This document shows positions 41,403-50,858 of a stretch of DNA of 64,000 bases, piece after piece (position 1 is the stretch's first letter; every line of letters starts with the position of its first letter). The position numbers were made by a program, and so were the translations under genes. The DNA is taken from the NCBI RefSeq assembly GCF_010119235.1, contig NZ_JAAATZ010000001.1:216501-280500 (forward strand), given 5' to 3'. The notes under the pieces were generated by a model. That model was not told where the DNA came from and searched no databases. It saw nothing but the letters and a program-made list of their open reading frames with translations. Source of the stretch: Flavobacterium phycosphaerae. Lineage in GTDB: Bacteria > Bacteroidota > Bacteroidia > Flavobacteriales > Flavobacteriaceae.

Positions 41403-42634
41403 TTCAACAGGATTTTATCGAGCGTTTGTTTCAAATTAACCTCTGTAGAATAATCAATTAAATCCTGACGGTTCAAGCGCAATTCTTCCGGGTTGTTTTT
41501 CCAAATTGTATACAATTCCGAAATATTTTTCTCAATCGCCATTACATCATTCGCTTCTGACCAATAGGGATATTGATGGCCTAACAACCGCTTGACCTCG
41601 CTGTAATAAGGCCCCAAAATCAATATAGGCTTGTTGGCTACGACACAATTGGGAAATTTTCCGGGTAAAAATGGACTAATCTCTGACACCGCTTCCAAAA
41701 TAATATTGATAGGAACTTCCTTTTCTAAGGCTTGTACTACTTTGTATTCTAAATAATCTTTAATACTAATGTTCGGGTGGTTGAAATAAGGTTTTAAAAC
41801 AGGCTCATGGTAAGAATGACTACCAATCAAATAGAGTTTAGCTTCTGATCTTGCTGAAGGATGGTTATCCAAAAAACGAAGAAATCCTTCGATTAAAAAT
41901 ACAGGATTGCGTTGTTTAAGCAGATGGCCTGCGTGCAGAAGCGAAAATTCGTTACGGGTAAAAAAATCGGGCAACGGAGCCGTTTGAGTTTCTGTTTTAA
42001 TTTGGTGTGGAATGATGACACTTTTATTGGCTACTGACGGAAAATAACTCTCCATCCATTCTTTTAAAAGTAAACTCGGAAAAGCCAAATGAGCTGATTT
42101 TTGCGTTATCGCCGAAACAAATGCTTCTTTAACTTCATAACTTTTTTCAACCCAATTATAAGGACGGGGATACATGTGAAACGGGTAAGGGTCGTGTATA
42201 TATGCCATCCATTTTTGGTGTAATTCAGGTAATTTCAACATCGCTCGGTGTGGTCTGAAACTACTCCCTTTGCTGAGAGTTAGTACTAAATCAGGATTGA
42301 AGCCCAAGTGTTTTTTTATCCCTCTTTTTATAGAATTGGTATCGTTGGTATGGGTAAACGAAAACCCGAAAACTTTTTCTAAATAGGTATTGATGTACAT
42401 TTTGGTATTTCGCTGAAAGACCCTTACTGCTCTGGATAACACGTAATTTAAAGAGAATTTATTTTCTTTAATCAACACGCATTCAATATCTTCTAAATCA
42501 ATTTTTTTATGTGAATAATGCAGAACTTTGAGTTGAAAACCGGCTTTTTTTAAATTGGAAATTAAAGCCACATTTACTTTGGAGCCACTGCTGTCTTCGA
42601 CATTTATAGATTCTGATATGACTAAGATTTTCAT
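41399..42634 (-). CDS. GT-B glycosyltransferase family protein
   Basis: A 411-residue protein starting MKILVISESINVEDSSGSKVNVALISNLKKAGFQLKVLHYS. The N-terminal half has a GT4-like acceptor domain. The C-terminal half has FSLLHAGHLLKQRNPVFLIEGFLRFL, then ILEAVSEISPFLPGKFPNCVVANKPILILGP in place of the usual EX7E loop. Family assignment to GT-B is likely, GT4 less certain. It starts 58 bases after the next gene, one of the few sizable gaps in this operon. Confidence 0.75.
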   Translation of the reverse strand: MKILVISESINVEDSSGSKVNVALISNLKKAGFQLKVLHYSHKKIDLEDIECVLIKENKFSLNYVLSRAVRVFQRNTKMYINTYLEKVFGFSFTHTNDTNSIKRGIKKHLGFNPDLVLTLSKGSSFRPHRAMLKLPELHQKWMAYIHDPYPFHMYPRPYNWVEKSYEVKEAFVSAITQKSAHLAFPSLLLKEWMESYFPSVANKSVIIPHQIKTETQTAPLPDFFTRNEFSLLHAGHLLKQRNPVFLIEGFLRFLDNHPSARSEAKLYLIGSHSYHEPVLKPYFNHPNISIKDYLEYKVVQALEKEVPINIILEAVSEISPFLPGKFPNCVVANKPILILGPYYSEVKRLLGHQYPYWSEANDVMAIEKNISELYTIWKNNPEELRLNRQDLIDYSTEVNLKQTLDKILLK

Positions 42635-42692
42635 GCTTGCGAATGTACTAAATATTTTATTATGGCTTTCGAAGTCTTATTTTGAAAGGAAA

Positions 42693-43595
42693 CTAAGATT
42701 TTTTGTCTTTGCGGAAAGTTCGTAAAAACAAATGTCTGACTTCATACTGAAAGTGTTTCAGTTTCATCAAAAATCCTAATTCAGGCACTTCAAATGAGGC
42801 TGTCACTTTTTGTTGCCAATGCTCATCCAACCATTGATTGAAAAAGTCAGGATTGCAACCGTTGGTGTACCATTCTTTGGCTTCCTTACATTGCTCTTCT
42901 AAAAAAATGTGATAGGCCGGATAGTGTGTATCTACCACCACATCATAGCCTAAGGCCTGCGCACGAGTACAAAAATGACGGTCTTCTCCCTGAAAACTTA
43001 AACTCAACAAGCGGTCAAAGTTTACGTTTTTGGATAAAATTTCATTGGTCAACAAAGTACAAGCACCGCCACCACCTACAACATACTTTCCTTTTTTACT
43101 TAATTTCAGTAGGGTTTCAGGACCGCTGTAAGCCCACGAATGATAGTCCCAAGCGTTGGGTTTATGAAATGTTTGTCTAAAGAAAAGCGTCCAGAAAACT
43201 TCAAAGATAAAATGCTCCTTTTGACTCACTAAATGGGACAATGTCATAGGATGCAACACCAAATCGGAATCGACTAAAAACAAATAATCGTACTTTTCCT
43301 CCAGTGCATACTGAATTGCTTTATTCTTGATTTCAATGATACGGTCAATTCTTGAAACGTTCCAGTTATGATGATTATAATCAGTTGACGGCATGGCTAT
43401 TTTGGGGAATAGTTTACACTGATTTGCTTGACAAAAAGCATGCAAGAAAGCACTATCTTCCTCGTTATCAGCGTCATCATAAAACAGAAAATCTAACGTA
43501 AATCCTTCTTGTTTGAGATTTACATAAGAATGCAACGAAATTTCGAGAATTTCCTTGGGTTTGCGAACGGAAGAAAACAATACTATTCTTTTCAT
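42693..43595 (-). CDS. Putative GT-A glycosyltransferase (Anp1/GT62-like)
   Basis: A 300-residue protein starting MKRIVLFSSVRKPKEILEISLHSYVNL. The region IQYALEEKYDYLFLVDSDLVLHPMTLSHLVS has a DSD metal motif, and a later block is LSFQGEDRHFCTRAQALGYDVVVDTHYPAYHI. This resembles GT62/Anp1-like and related GT-A enzymes. The C-terminus is basic (VRHLFLRTFRKDKK). The gene abuts the upstream glycosyltransferase with no gap. Confidence 0.75.
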   Translation of the reverse strand: MKRIVLFSSVRKPKEILEISLHSYVNLKQEGFTLDFLFYDDADNEEDSAFLHAFCQANQCKLFPKIAMPSTDYNHHNWNVSRIDRIIEIKNKAIQYALEEKYDYLFLVDSDLVLHPMTLSHLVSQKEHFIFEVFWTLFFRQTFHKPNAWDYHSWAYSGPETLLKLSKKGKYVVGGGGACTLLTNEILSKNVNFDRLLSLSFQGEDRHFCTRAQALGYDVVVDTHYPAYHIFLEEQCKEAKEWYTNGCNPDFFNQWLDEHWQQKVTASFEVPELGFLMKLKHFQYEVRHLFLRTFRKDKKS

Positions 43596-44480
43596 TTATC
43601 GTCGTACTATTTTGATTATGAATGATTTTACAGTATTCACCATGCGTTTATACTGGAATAAAATTATACTTAGTAAATAGTAAAAATAAGCTTTTGTCGG
43701 AGATAGAAAATTTAAAGTAAAGATGTATTTGCTTTTAAGCACCATCATCGTTACACGGTTGATATCAAAACCATTCAAAAAAGTCGATTTTCCTCCTAAA
43801 TGCACCAGTGTCACTTTGGGATTTAATACTACTTTACAGCCATTTTTTATATATCGATAACACAATTCCATATCTTCATAATACATGTGAAATCGAGGAT
43901 CAAACAATCCTAATGACTGAATTTTTTCTTTTCTGATTAGTAGAGCGGCACCCGAAACATAATCAACTTCTGTCGGGTGATCAAAATCGCATTTTTTGGA
44001 AATGGCATTTATTTGTTTCAAATAGGCTGCGTCTTTAATTTTCTTCAATCCTAAGTCATACAACAATTTGTCTTCGGTTAAAAAATTACCGTAACAAAGA
44101 TTGGGCTGATGATTTCCATCGATGAGATTGGTTCCGCAAATGGCGACATCCGAATTGGCCTCCGCTTCCATAAACCCAAACAATTGTTTTATACCGTCAT
44201 CAATCAAATAGGCATCAGAATTTAACAGAAAAATATATTTCCCTTTGCAGAACGGCAATGCTTTGTTATTAGCTTTTCCAAAACCCAAGTTTTCGCTCAA
44301 CGCTATAAACTGCACATTTTTTTTACCTTCTAAAAGCGTGTTCAACTGGGTAGCTCTTGAATTATTGTCCACTACGATAACTTCACATTGCAAACCGACA
44401 GTAAATTCAAAAACAGAATTCACAGCTTGCAGTGTTAAAGCATCGGTATTAAAATTTACAATAATAAATGAGAGGTCCAT
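43596..44480 (-). CDS. Family 2 glycosyltransferase (rhamnosyltransferase-like)
   Basis: About 294 residues. I start at MDLSFIIVNFNTDALTLQAVNSVFE (ATG 44480), 7 bases after the upstream stop; an earlier in-frame start at 44519 would overlap that gene by 32 bases and adds a Ser/Asn-rich tail unlike GT2 enzymes. Motifs are CEVIVVDNNS, YIFLLNSDAYLIDDGI and YEDMELCYRYIKNGCKVVLNP, as in dTDP-rhamnosyltransferases. The C-terminal YFYYLLSIILFQYKRM may be membrane-associated. Confidence 0.88.
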   Translation of the reverse strand: MDLSFIIVNFNTDALTLQAVNSVFEFTVGLQCEVIVVDNNSRATQLNTLLEGKKNVQFIALSENLGFGKANNKALPFCKGKYIFLLNSDAYLIDDGIKQLFGFMEAEANSDVAICGTNLIDGNHQPNLCYGNFLTEDKLLYDLGLKKIKDAAYLKQINAISKKCDFDHPTEVDYVSGAALLIRKEKIQSLGLFDPRFHMYYEDMELCYRYIKNGCKVVLNPKVTLVHLGGKSTFLNGFDINRVTMMVLKSKYIFTLNFLSPTKAYFYYLLSIILFQYKRMVNTVKSFIIKIVRR

Positions 44481-44487
44481 ACTATTG

Positions 44488-45387
44488 TTATTTGAGCTTT
44501 CTGATGATTCTTTTGACAATGTTCACCCCAATTTTTATCTGTACTATCAGATTTTCTATGGCAATTTGTGTTATTGCTATTTTGCCGAAACTTTTAGGAG
44601 CATTTTGTTCTAAACTTGTTAGTAGCTCATCAATATTGGCGGCTTTTTTGAAAAGCAGGAAATCCCAAGAAATCCTGTCCAACGGATGAAAATCAACAAA
44701 CTCTTTATAGTTTTCTTCATTAATATTCTTCCAGAAAGCTAGAAATTTTGCCGTATCAAAATCATCACGGTGTCCCCAATTATTTATTTTAGTAACTATT
44801 TCACTTTCTGACCTTGCCCATGATTGATGAACCACATCAATGGTTAAGGGTAATTTTGTAATCTTATAATTGTTTCTGGCGGCGGAATATTTTGGATGGT
44901 TCGTAATAAAATTAAATTTATCCTTTTTATTGATAATCAGGTAACCCGAGGCAGTTTCTCTGAACAAAGTAATCATATTTCCTTGCAAGGTTACCGGAAA
45001 AAGAAACGAAAACCAAAGCAGATAAGAATGTCGTTTTAAGTAGGCCGCTAACTCTTTAAAATGCAGTACATATTCATCCGAATCCAATTGAATAATCCAC
45101 CCTTTGCCCATGCGTTTGGCCAAGAGATTGCGCTGTCGGGTTTCACACTGAATTGGGGTTAATTCAGGAATGTAAAATACCTCTGAATGAAATTCTATTT
45201 TTTGGGCCACATCTAAAGCGGCTAACTCGGCATAAAAACTATCCGGAATGACAATCGGATTACCACTCCATGTTTTTTTTTCGACGTCAACTGATAGGTA
45301 AATTTTATCCGCATAGTCGTATACCTGCTTCAGAGCTGTAGGCAAGAGCTCATAATCATACGAAACCAAAAATCCGACTTTAATCAT
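44488..45387 (-). CDS. Putative GT-A glycosyltransferase
   Basis: A 299-residue protein starting MIKVGFLVSYDYELLPTALKQVYDYADKIYLSVD. GWIIQLDSDEYVLHFKELAAYL has a DSD metal-binding motif. It resembles the small glycosyltransferase-like family with an early VDxxxxTWSGN segment, in which SWARSESEIVTKINNWGHRDDF follows. It is the first glycosyltransferase gene after the ABC exporter genes and starts 4 bases after the restored Wzt stop. Confidence 0.72.
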   Translation of the reverse strand: MIKVGFLVSYDYELLPTALKQVYDYADKIYLSVDVEKKTWSGNPIVIPDSFYAELAALDVAQKIEFHSEVFYIPELTPIQCETRQRNLLAKRMGKGWIIQLDSDEYVLHFKELAAYLKRHSYLLWFSFLFPVTLQGNMITLFRETASGYLIINKKDKFNFITNHPKYSAARNNYKITKLPLTIDVVHQSWARSESEIVTKINNWGHRDDFDTAKFLAFWKNINEENYKEFVDFHPLDRISWDFLLFKKAANIDELLTSLEQNAPKSFGKIAITQIAIENLIVQIKIGVNIVKRIIRKLK

Positions 45388-45391
45388 TATT

Positions 45392-46670
45392 TTAGCTTGA
45401 GGTCCATTGCGTATGTAAGTAAACCCTCGAATGCTTTGGCAAATCTTTGGTTCTTTTGGTAAAACTACTTTGCTCTAAATCGAAAGCAAAGCAACTTTTA
45501 ATTTCATAAAGAGTTTCCATATGTCCTATACCTGCCCAAAAATTGATGCTGTATTGTCCGGGAATAAACAAGAGTTCCGCTGTATTGATTTGGATTTCAA
45601 GCGTGGTTCCGGTTTCAATTTTTTGAAATACATATTATCATCTTCATTAGTAATATGCGAAATCAACTCGCCACTGTTGTTTAAAACATCCATAGCTATG
45701 GAAAGTTCGCTGATAGTATCTAAAATTGAAATACTGACCGTAAACGAAAGCTTCTGGCCTAATAAAATTGTAGCGCCGTGATTGACTTTTTTACCATTGT
45801 TAAAGGCGGAAAAGTCATTGACCAGCATTCGGGTTGAATATGCTTTATGTATAGGACTTGCGGTTAGGGTTTCGACTATTTTCGTAGAATAAACATCAAT
45901 TGAACTTGAAGCGTCTCCATCATAAACCAGCATCCCATTTTCAAGAACAATACCACGTGTGCACAAGCTTTTTACTGCGGCCATGTTGTGGCTTACGAAC
46001 AAAACGGTTCTTCCTTGTCCCTTGCTAATATCCCCCATTTTTCCGAGGCATTTTTTTTGAAACTCGGCATCACCCACCGCCAACACTTCGTCAACAATCA
46101 GGATTTCACTTTCAAGGTGAGCAGCCACAGCAAAAGCTAATCGCACATACATTCCCGAAGAGTAGCGTTTTACCGGCGTATCAATATATCTTTCTACACC
46201 TGAAAAGTCGATGATTTCATCCAACTTTCGGGTAATTTCTTTTTTACGCATGCCGAGAATGGCTCCGTTGAGATAAATATTTTCTCTTCCGGATAATTCG
46301 GGATGAAAGCCAGTTCCAACTTCAAGCAAACTGGCAATACGTCCTTTGACTTTTATTTCACCTGCTGTTGGTCCGGTAACTCTGGATAATAATTTTAAAA
46401 GAGTACTTTTTCCGGCACCATTTTTACCAATAATCCCCACGGCATCCCCTTGATTGATTTCAAAATTGATATCTCTTAAGGACCAAACTATATCACTAGC
46501 CCTTTGATGCCTTTGTCGTTAACCTCACCAATTTTCAGAAACGGGTCTTCTTTACCGAGCACTTTTGTCAACCAAAAACGTTCGATATCGCGGGAGATGG
46601 TTCCTGTTCCGATTTGTCCGATTTGATAGGCTTTGGACAGGTTTTCAACTTTTATAATTGGCTTACTCAT
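45392..46670 (-). CDS. wzt: Polysaccharide ABC exporter ATPase (Wzt-like) with two frameshifts
   Basis: ATPase of the ABC-dependent O-antigen or teichoic-acid type exporter. The N-terminal 60 residues (MSKPIIKVENLSKAYQIGQI) are in one frame and Walker A (GIIGKNGAGKSTLLKLL), the signature YSSGMYVRLAFAVAAHL and Walker B ILIVDEVLAVGDAEF in another; one base added to CCC at 46500-46502 joins them via SDIVWSLRDINFEINQGDAV. A second added base in six T at 45619-45624 continues the C-terminal substrate-binding domain as IETGTTLEIQINTAELLFIPGQYSINFWAGIG to a stop at 45392. Restored length is about 426 residues. The Wzt C-domain recognises a capped glycan chain. Confidence 0.9.
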
Positions 46671-47527
46671 TAGATGGTGTCAACGAAGTTTTTTTCGGTT
46701 TTATTAAAAATAATGATTCCCAGAAAAAGGATGATGATAGTGAATACTGTTGAATAACCAATACTCCAAATCGTAAATTCTCCTTTGCCTAAAAAAGCAT
46801 ACCGAAACGCTTCGATTATGCCTGTCATTGGATTTAATTCGATGTATTTTTTATAAGCTTCCGGTACCGTGCTTAGCGGATAAATTACGGTGGTGCCGTA
46901 CATCAACAACTGCACACCAAAAGTCACCAGGAACGTTAAATCTTTATATTTGGTAGTAATGGCTGTGATAATCAAACCGGAACCTAATCCTAAAAAAGCC
47001 ATTAATACTATCAAAAACGGAAAAAGGAAAATACCAGTGGTCATATGAAAATCAGCTCCTTTGAATGCAAAATAAGCCATCATCAATAAAAAAAGTAACA
47101 ACTGCACTCCGAAACGCACCAGATTACTACAAACAATACTCAAGGGCATAATCAAACGAGGGAAATATACTTTACCAAATATCCCGGCGTTATCTTTAAA
47201 TACAGTACTTGTTTTATTCAAGCAATCAGAAAAATAACCCCAGGCTGTAATGCCCGAAAGATAAAACAAGTATTGTGGCAGACCATCAGTACTGATACCA
47301 GCAAGGTTTCCAAAAACAAAGGTGAAAACAAAAGTGGTAAAAATAGGCTGTATAAAAAACCAAAGCGGTCCCAGCACCGTTTGTTTGTAAAAGCTGATGA
47401 AATCTCTTTTGACAAACAGAAAAAGCAAGTCTCTATAATTCCAAATATCTTTGAATTTAACATCAAAAAGTGAGGTGCGTCCTTTTATAACTAAATCCCA
47501 ATCTTGTGATTGACTTTTATTGTTCAT
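46670..47527 (-). CDS. wzm: Polysaccharide ABC exporter permease (Wzm-like)
   Basis: A 285-residue ABC-2 permease with six membrane helices, exporting an undecaprenyl-linked glycan across the inner membrane. Conserved features are RDLLFLFVKRDFISFYKQTVLGPLWFFIQPI near the N-terminus and the LMYGTTVIYPLSTVP and NPMTGIIEAFRYAFLG segments near the end. I start at ATG 47527 (MNNKSQSQDW); a much longer in-frame extension to 47728 would run through the promoter region and into the divergent cpsB gene. It is the first gene of the long operon and shares one base with wzt. Confidence 0.92.
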   Translation of the reverse strand: MNNKSQSQDWDLVIKGRTSLFDVKFKDIWNYRDLLFLFVKRDFISFYKQTVLGPLWFFIQPIFTTFVFTFVFGNLAGISTDGLPQYLFYLSGITAWGYFSDCLNKTSTVFKDNAGIFGKVYFPRLIMPLSIVCSNLVRFGVQLLLFLLMMAYFAFKGADFHMTTGIFLFPFLIVLMAFLGLGSGLIITAITTKYKDLTFLVTFGVQLLMYGTTVIYPLSTVPEAYKKYIELNPMTGIIEAFRYAFLGKGEFTIWSIGYSTVFTIIILFLGIIIFNKTEKNFVDTI

Positions 47528-47567
47528 TATTGTCTTGGTAGTTAATATTTGCCTTTTATGGCACTTG

Positions 47568-47602
47568 CAAATATATAAATTAGGCTCCCTTTTTAAAAAC
47601 AA
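47568..47602 (-). promoter_or_regulatory. Candidate promoter of the wzm-to-22.5 kb glycan operon
   Basis: The minus strand has TATATTTG at 47575-47568, matching TAnnTTTG, and TTG at 47602-47600 with a spacing of 24 bases (one beyond the usual 17-23). Transcription would begin near 47561, giving a short leader before the wzm ATG at 47527. About 25 kb of same-strand genes follow with few gaps. Confidence 0.45.
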
Positions 47603-47633
47603 AAGTGTTGATTTATTTAGTATTAGAACATAA

Positions 47634-47666
47634 TTGACTAAATCGATTTTTATTTGATTAATTTTG
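47634..47666 (+). promoter_or_regulatory. Candidate promoter of the cpsB-like gene
   Basis: TTG at 47634-47636, 22 bases, then TAATTTTG at 47659-47666 fits the Flavobacterium consensus TTG-N17-23-TAnnTTTG. The start site would be near 47673, so translation must begin downstream, at the TTG at 47685. It lies back to back with the candidate wzm promoter. Confidence 0.55.
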
Positions 47667-47684
47667 CAAACTAAAATTTCCGTT

Positions 47685-48422
47685 TTGATACATTTTTTTA
47701 AACCTAAGCCCTTTTTACTTGACTTCATCCCCGATGATTATGTTGATATTCACTCACATTTATTACCGGGAATTGACGATGGTGCTTCGACAATTGAAGA
47801 CACGGTTAAACTTATAAATGGTTTAGAAAGTTTAGGTTTTACCAAATTTATCACTACCCCTCACATTATGAGTGGCGTATGGAATAACACCAAACCAGGC
47901 ATTGAGGAAAAATTGGAAAACACTATCGCTGAGTTACCCATTTCGACTATAAAAGAGCGCTTTAGTGCGGCTGCGGAATACATGATTGATGCCGAGTTTC
48001 GGGAGCTATTTAAAAACGAGCCTTTATTAACCTTGCGCGATAATTATGTTTTGGTGGAGATATCCTATTTGAGCGCCCCTATTCAGTTATACGATATTTT
48101 ATTTGAACTGCAAACCTGTGGTTACAGACCCGTTTTGGCACATCCTGAACGGTATAACTTTTACCATCACACTTTACAGGAATATCAAAAGTTAAAAAAT
48201 GCCGGTTGTCTTTTTCAGTTGAATATGTTATCGGCAACGGGCTACTATGGTGCCAACGTGAGCAAAGCAGCTGATTATCTTTTGGCCCATGATCTAATTG
48301 ATTTTGTTGGTTCGGATGTACACCACAGCAGACATTTGGATTATATTAGAAAAAAAGTTGTCCTGAAAAACCATAAACATTTGTCTACGATTTTTCAGAA
48401 CAACTCCTTTTTTGATTTTTAA
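47685..48422 (+). CDS. CpsB/YwqE-type tyrosine-protein phosphatase (PHP domain)
   Basis: About 245 residues. A manganese-dependent PHP-fold phosphatase that dephosphorylates tyrosine kinases controlling capsule export. Metal-binding motifs are VDIHSHLLPGIDDGA, TTPHIM, VLAHPERYNFY and GSDVHHSRH. The only nearby in-frame starts are TTG codons; the one at 47664 lies inside the -7 element, so I choose 47685 (IHFFKPKPFLLDFIP follows). It is transcribed opposite to wzc, with 3 bases between stops, and its natural substrate is the Wzc Tyr tail encoded there. Confidence 0.9.
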   Translation: MIHFFKPKPFLLDFIPDDYVDIHSHLLPGIDDGASTIEDTVKLINGLESLGFTKFITTPHIMSGVWNNTKPGIEEKLENTIAELPISTIKERFSAAAEYMIDAEFRELFKNEPLLTLRDNYVLVEISYLSAPIQLYDILFELQTCGYRPVLAHPERYNFYHHTLQEYQKLKNAGCLFQLNMLSATGYYGANVSKAADYLLAHDLIDFVGSDVHHSRHLDYIRKKVVLKNHKHLSTIFQNNSFFDF

Positions 48423-48425
48423 GTT

Positions 48426-50855
48426 TTAGGCTTCTTTATTCTTCTTTTTGAATAAGGACTTAAACCGTTTTACCAACGACTTTCTGTTATTCATATCAGC
48501 TGCATAGCCATAACCATAGCCATAAGCATAGTTATATTTGTATTTATAGCTGTAGCCGTATTTGTACCCGTAACCATAATTTAATCCCACATTATTGATT
48601 ACATAAGTCATGTTTTTCAATTTCTCGCGGTTGCTTAAATTCACCGAGAACGGAATCAATTTCTTCGGAGTAAAGTCGGCTCTAACCACATACAAAGTAG
48701 CATCCACAAACTGAGAAATCAACAAGGTATCTGTAACCAATAAGGTCGGCGCGCTATCAATGATGATTAAGTCGTACTCTTTTTTGGCTTCGTTTAGTAA
48801 GATTTCTTTACGGCCATTCGATAATAATTCAGCAGGGTTTGGCGGTATTCTTCCCGATAATATAATATCTAAATTCGGGTTATCCAATTGGTCTTTTTTG
48901 ATAATGTTATGCCAATCAACAGAAGGATCATGAAGATAATCCTGAAGTCCTAATTCATTTTTATTGGTGCTTAAGTATTGGTGCAACTGAGGGTTTCTTA
49001 AATCGGCCCCAATCAACAACACTTTTTTGTTCATGATGGCAAACGAAATAGACAAGTTGATTGCCGTAAATGTTTTTCCTTCTCCTTTTATCGTGGATGC
49101 CACCAAAATAGTCTGTCCTTGTTTATCAACTTTCAACGGTAAAATATACGTCAAATTGGTTCGGAGTATCCTGAAGGATTCCCCAAGTATAGACCTATCA
49201 TTGAAAGTAGTTAGTTTCTCGGCATGATCAATATGCGGAATCTCGGAAAGGATTATTTTACCTCGAGCAAATTTCGAAATATCTTCAATGTTATGTACTT
49301 TATCATCCAACAAAAAGCTGATGTAAATGATTAAGAAAGGCAATAACAAACCAACAATTATGGAAGCCATAAAATAGGTTCCTCTTTTTGGCGAAGCTGG
49401 AATCGAGTTGGTCAAAGCATAATCAATCACTTTTATCGATGAAGAAGTAATAGCCAAATTCACTGCTGCTTCTTCTCTTTTTTGCAATAAAAGAATGTAA
49501 AGTGCTTCTTTGATATTTTTATTTCGATCTATACCAACGAGGACTTTTTCATCAAACGGAATTTCACTGAACTTGCTCATCGTAGCCTTCTTAACAATGT
49601 TATTTTTAGCTAAAGAAACTTCCAATTCTTGTTGGTAATCCTTGATGGTTTGCAAAATATTAACCTGAAGATCAGCTAATTTGCTCTTCAGGATTTTGGC
49701 ATTCGGGTTGTTTTCACCGGCACTTACCAATAACCTGTCGCGTTGCAACACAAACGTATTAAAAGTGTTAATCAACGTATTGATATCGGTATTCAACACT
49801 CCGATATTTGTTGGCAACAAACTTAAATTCTTATCCGATTTAACCGATTGTTCTAAAAGTTTAGATAATGCAATTTGTGTTTCAGTTTGAAAAACATCGT
49901 TTTTGGCTGTTATTTTACTATCGGTTACTGAGGCAGCATCGGCTTCTAAGAAGGTTAATTCTTTGTTGCGTTTATAGTTGGCTTTTCGAGTTTCAATTGA
50001 ATCTAATTCTTTTTCCAAAGATTTGAAACGCTCGTTCACAAACTCAATGGTTCTTTGCGAAACCAAACGTCTGTCATTCAAACCATCAATATCAAACTGC
50101 TTGATAATTTCATTTAAAATGGCCTCCGATTTGTCTTTGTTGGCTCCGGTGATAGAGAGGTTTAAGACATCGGAATTTTCATTTTTATTTGAAATTTTCA
50201 AAGCAGCTGCTAACCCGACAACGGTAGATTGCACCGAACTTTTACGTATTGAATATTGGTTCCCAAAAAATTTCTCAGGATTAGCCCCTATTTGTAATGA
50301 CAACCTAAACGGAATTCCTTTTATGTTGCGAATGGCATTATAGGGCACTAACTCATTTTTGTCGTTCCCGTTAACTTCCAGGATTCTATACCCCTCCTTT
50401 TGCAATTCAATTTCAATGGTTAGGGTTTTATTTTCATTGGCTACAGAGGAACTCAGCCATTCAACATTGAACGGGCGGCTTTTCCATAATTCTAAATTAT
50501 TGAAATAATTTACTTTGAAATACTGCGTGTTAAGATTTAAACTCTTGGTTACTTGTTCTAATAATCGATACGATTTCAAAACCTCAATCTGATTGTCTAA
50601 GTTTACTTTGGAGCGACTAAACAATGACAAACCTGTGCTAGGCAAAGTGAAGCTGTTTTTAGAGTCGTCAATGATTTTAACACTCGTCTGCGATTCGTAA
50701 ACCGGAATAGTATGATTCAGGTAATATTTAACGGCGAAAAAACAAACTAATACGGAAATTAAAAAGTAATACCAATATCGGAAGTACTTGAAAAACTCTT
50801 CTATGATATTGAAATTACTCACTTTTTCATGTGAGTCGATATGACTGTTGTCCAT
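48426..50855 (-). CDS. wzc: Polysaccharide co-polymerase / BY-type tyrosine autokinase (Wzc-like)
   Basis: An 809-residue inner-membrane protein with a Wzz domain and periplasmic coiled coil between two membrane helices (about 27-47 and 500-525), then a cytoplasmic kinase. Kinase motifs are Walker A STIKGEGKTFTAINL, Walker A' VLLIGADLRNPQLH and Walker B YDLIIIDSAPTLLV. The C-terminal tail at 48504-48578 has 13 tyrosines at every second residue over 25 residues (pattern YGYGYKYGYSYKY and onward), an extreme version of the autophosphorylation tail. It regulates chain length and export with Wza, encoded 3 bases upstream. Confidence 0.94.
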   Translation of the reverse strand: MDNSHIDSHEKVSNFNIIEEFFKYFRYWYYFLISVLVCFFAVKYYLNHTIPVYESQTSVKIIDDSKNSFTLPSTGLSLFSRSKVNLDNQIEVLKSYRLLEQVTKSLNLNTQYFKVNYFNNLELWKSRPFNVEWLSSSVANENKTLTIEIELQKEGYRILEVNGNDKNELVPYNAIRNIKGIPFRLSLQIGANPEKFFGNQYSIRKSSVQSTVVGLAAALKISNKNENSDVLNLSITGANKDKSEAILNEIIKQFDIDGLNDRRLVSQRTIEFVNERFKSLEKELDSIETRKANYKRNKELTFLEADAASVTDSKITAKNDVFQTETQIALSKLLEQSVKSDKNLSLLPTNIGVLNTDINTLINTFNTFVLQRDRLLVSAGENNPNAKILKSKLADLQVNILQTIKDYQQELEVSLAKNNIVKKATMSKFSEIPFDEKVLVGIDRNKNIKEALYILLLQKREEAAVNLAITSSSIKVIDYALTNSIPASPKRGTYFMASIIVGLLLPFLIIYISFLLDDKVHNIEDISKFARGKIILSEIPHIDHAEKLTTFNDRSILGESFRILRTNLTYILPLKVDKQGQTILVASTIKGEGKTFTAINLSISFAIMNKKVLLIGADLRNPQLHQYLSTNKNELGLQDYLHDPSVDWHNIIKKDQLDNPNLDIILSGRIPPNPAELLSNGRKEILLNEAKKEYDLIIIDSAPTLLVTDTLLISQFVDATLYVVRADFTPKKLIPFSVNLSNREKLKNMTYVINNVGLNYGYGYKYGYSYKYKYNYAYGYGYGYAADMNNRKSLVKRFKSLFKKKNKEA

Positions 50856-50858
50856 AAA

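Noticed and set aside
47528..47728. An N-terminal extension of the Wzm protein of 67 residues
   Set aside because: It would cover both promoters of the divergent gap and the start of the cpsB-like gene, and is unlike the start of ABC-2 permeases, which begin at MNNKSQSQDW.
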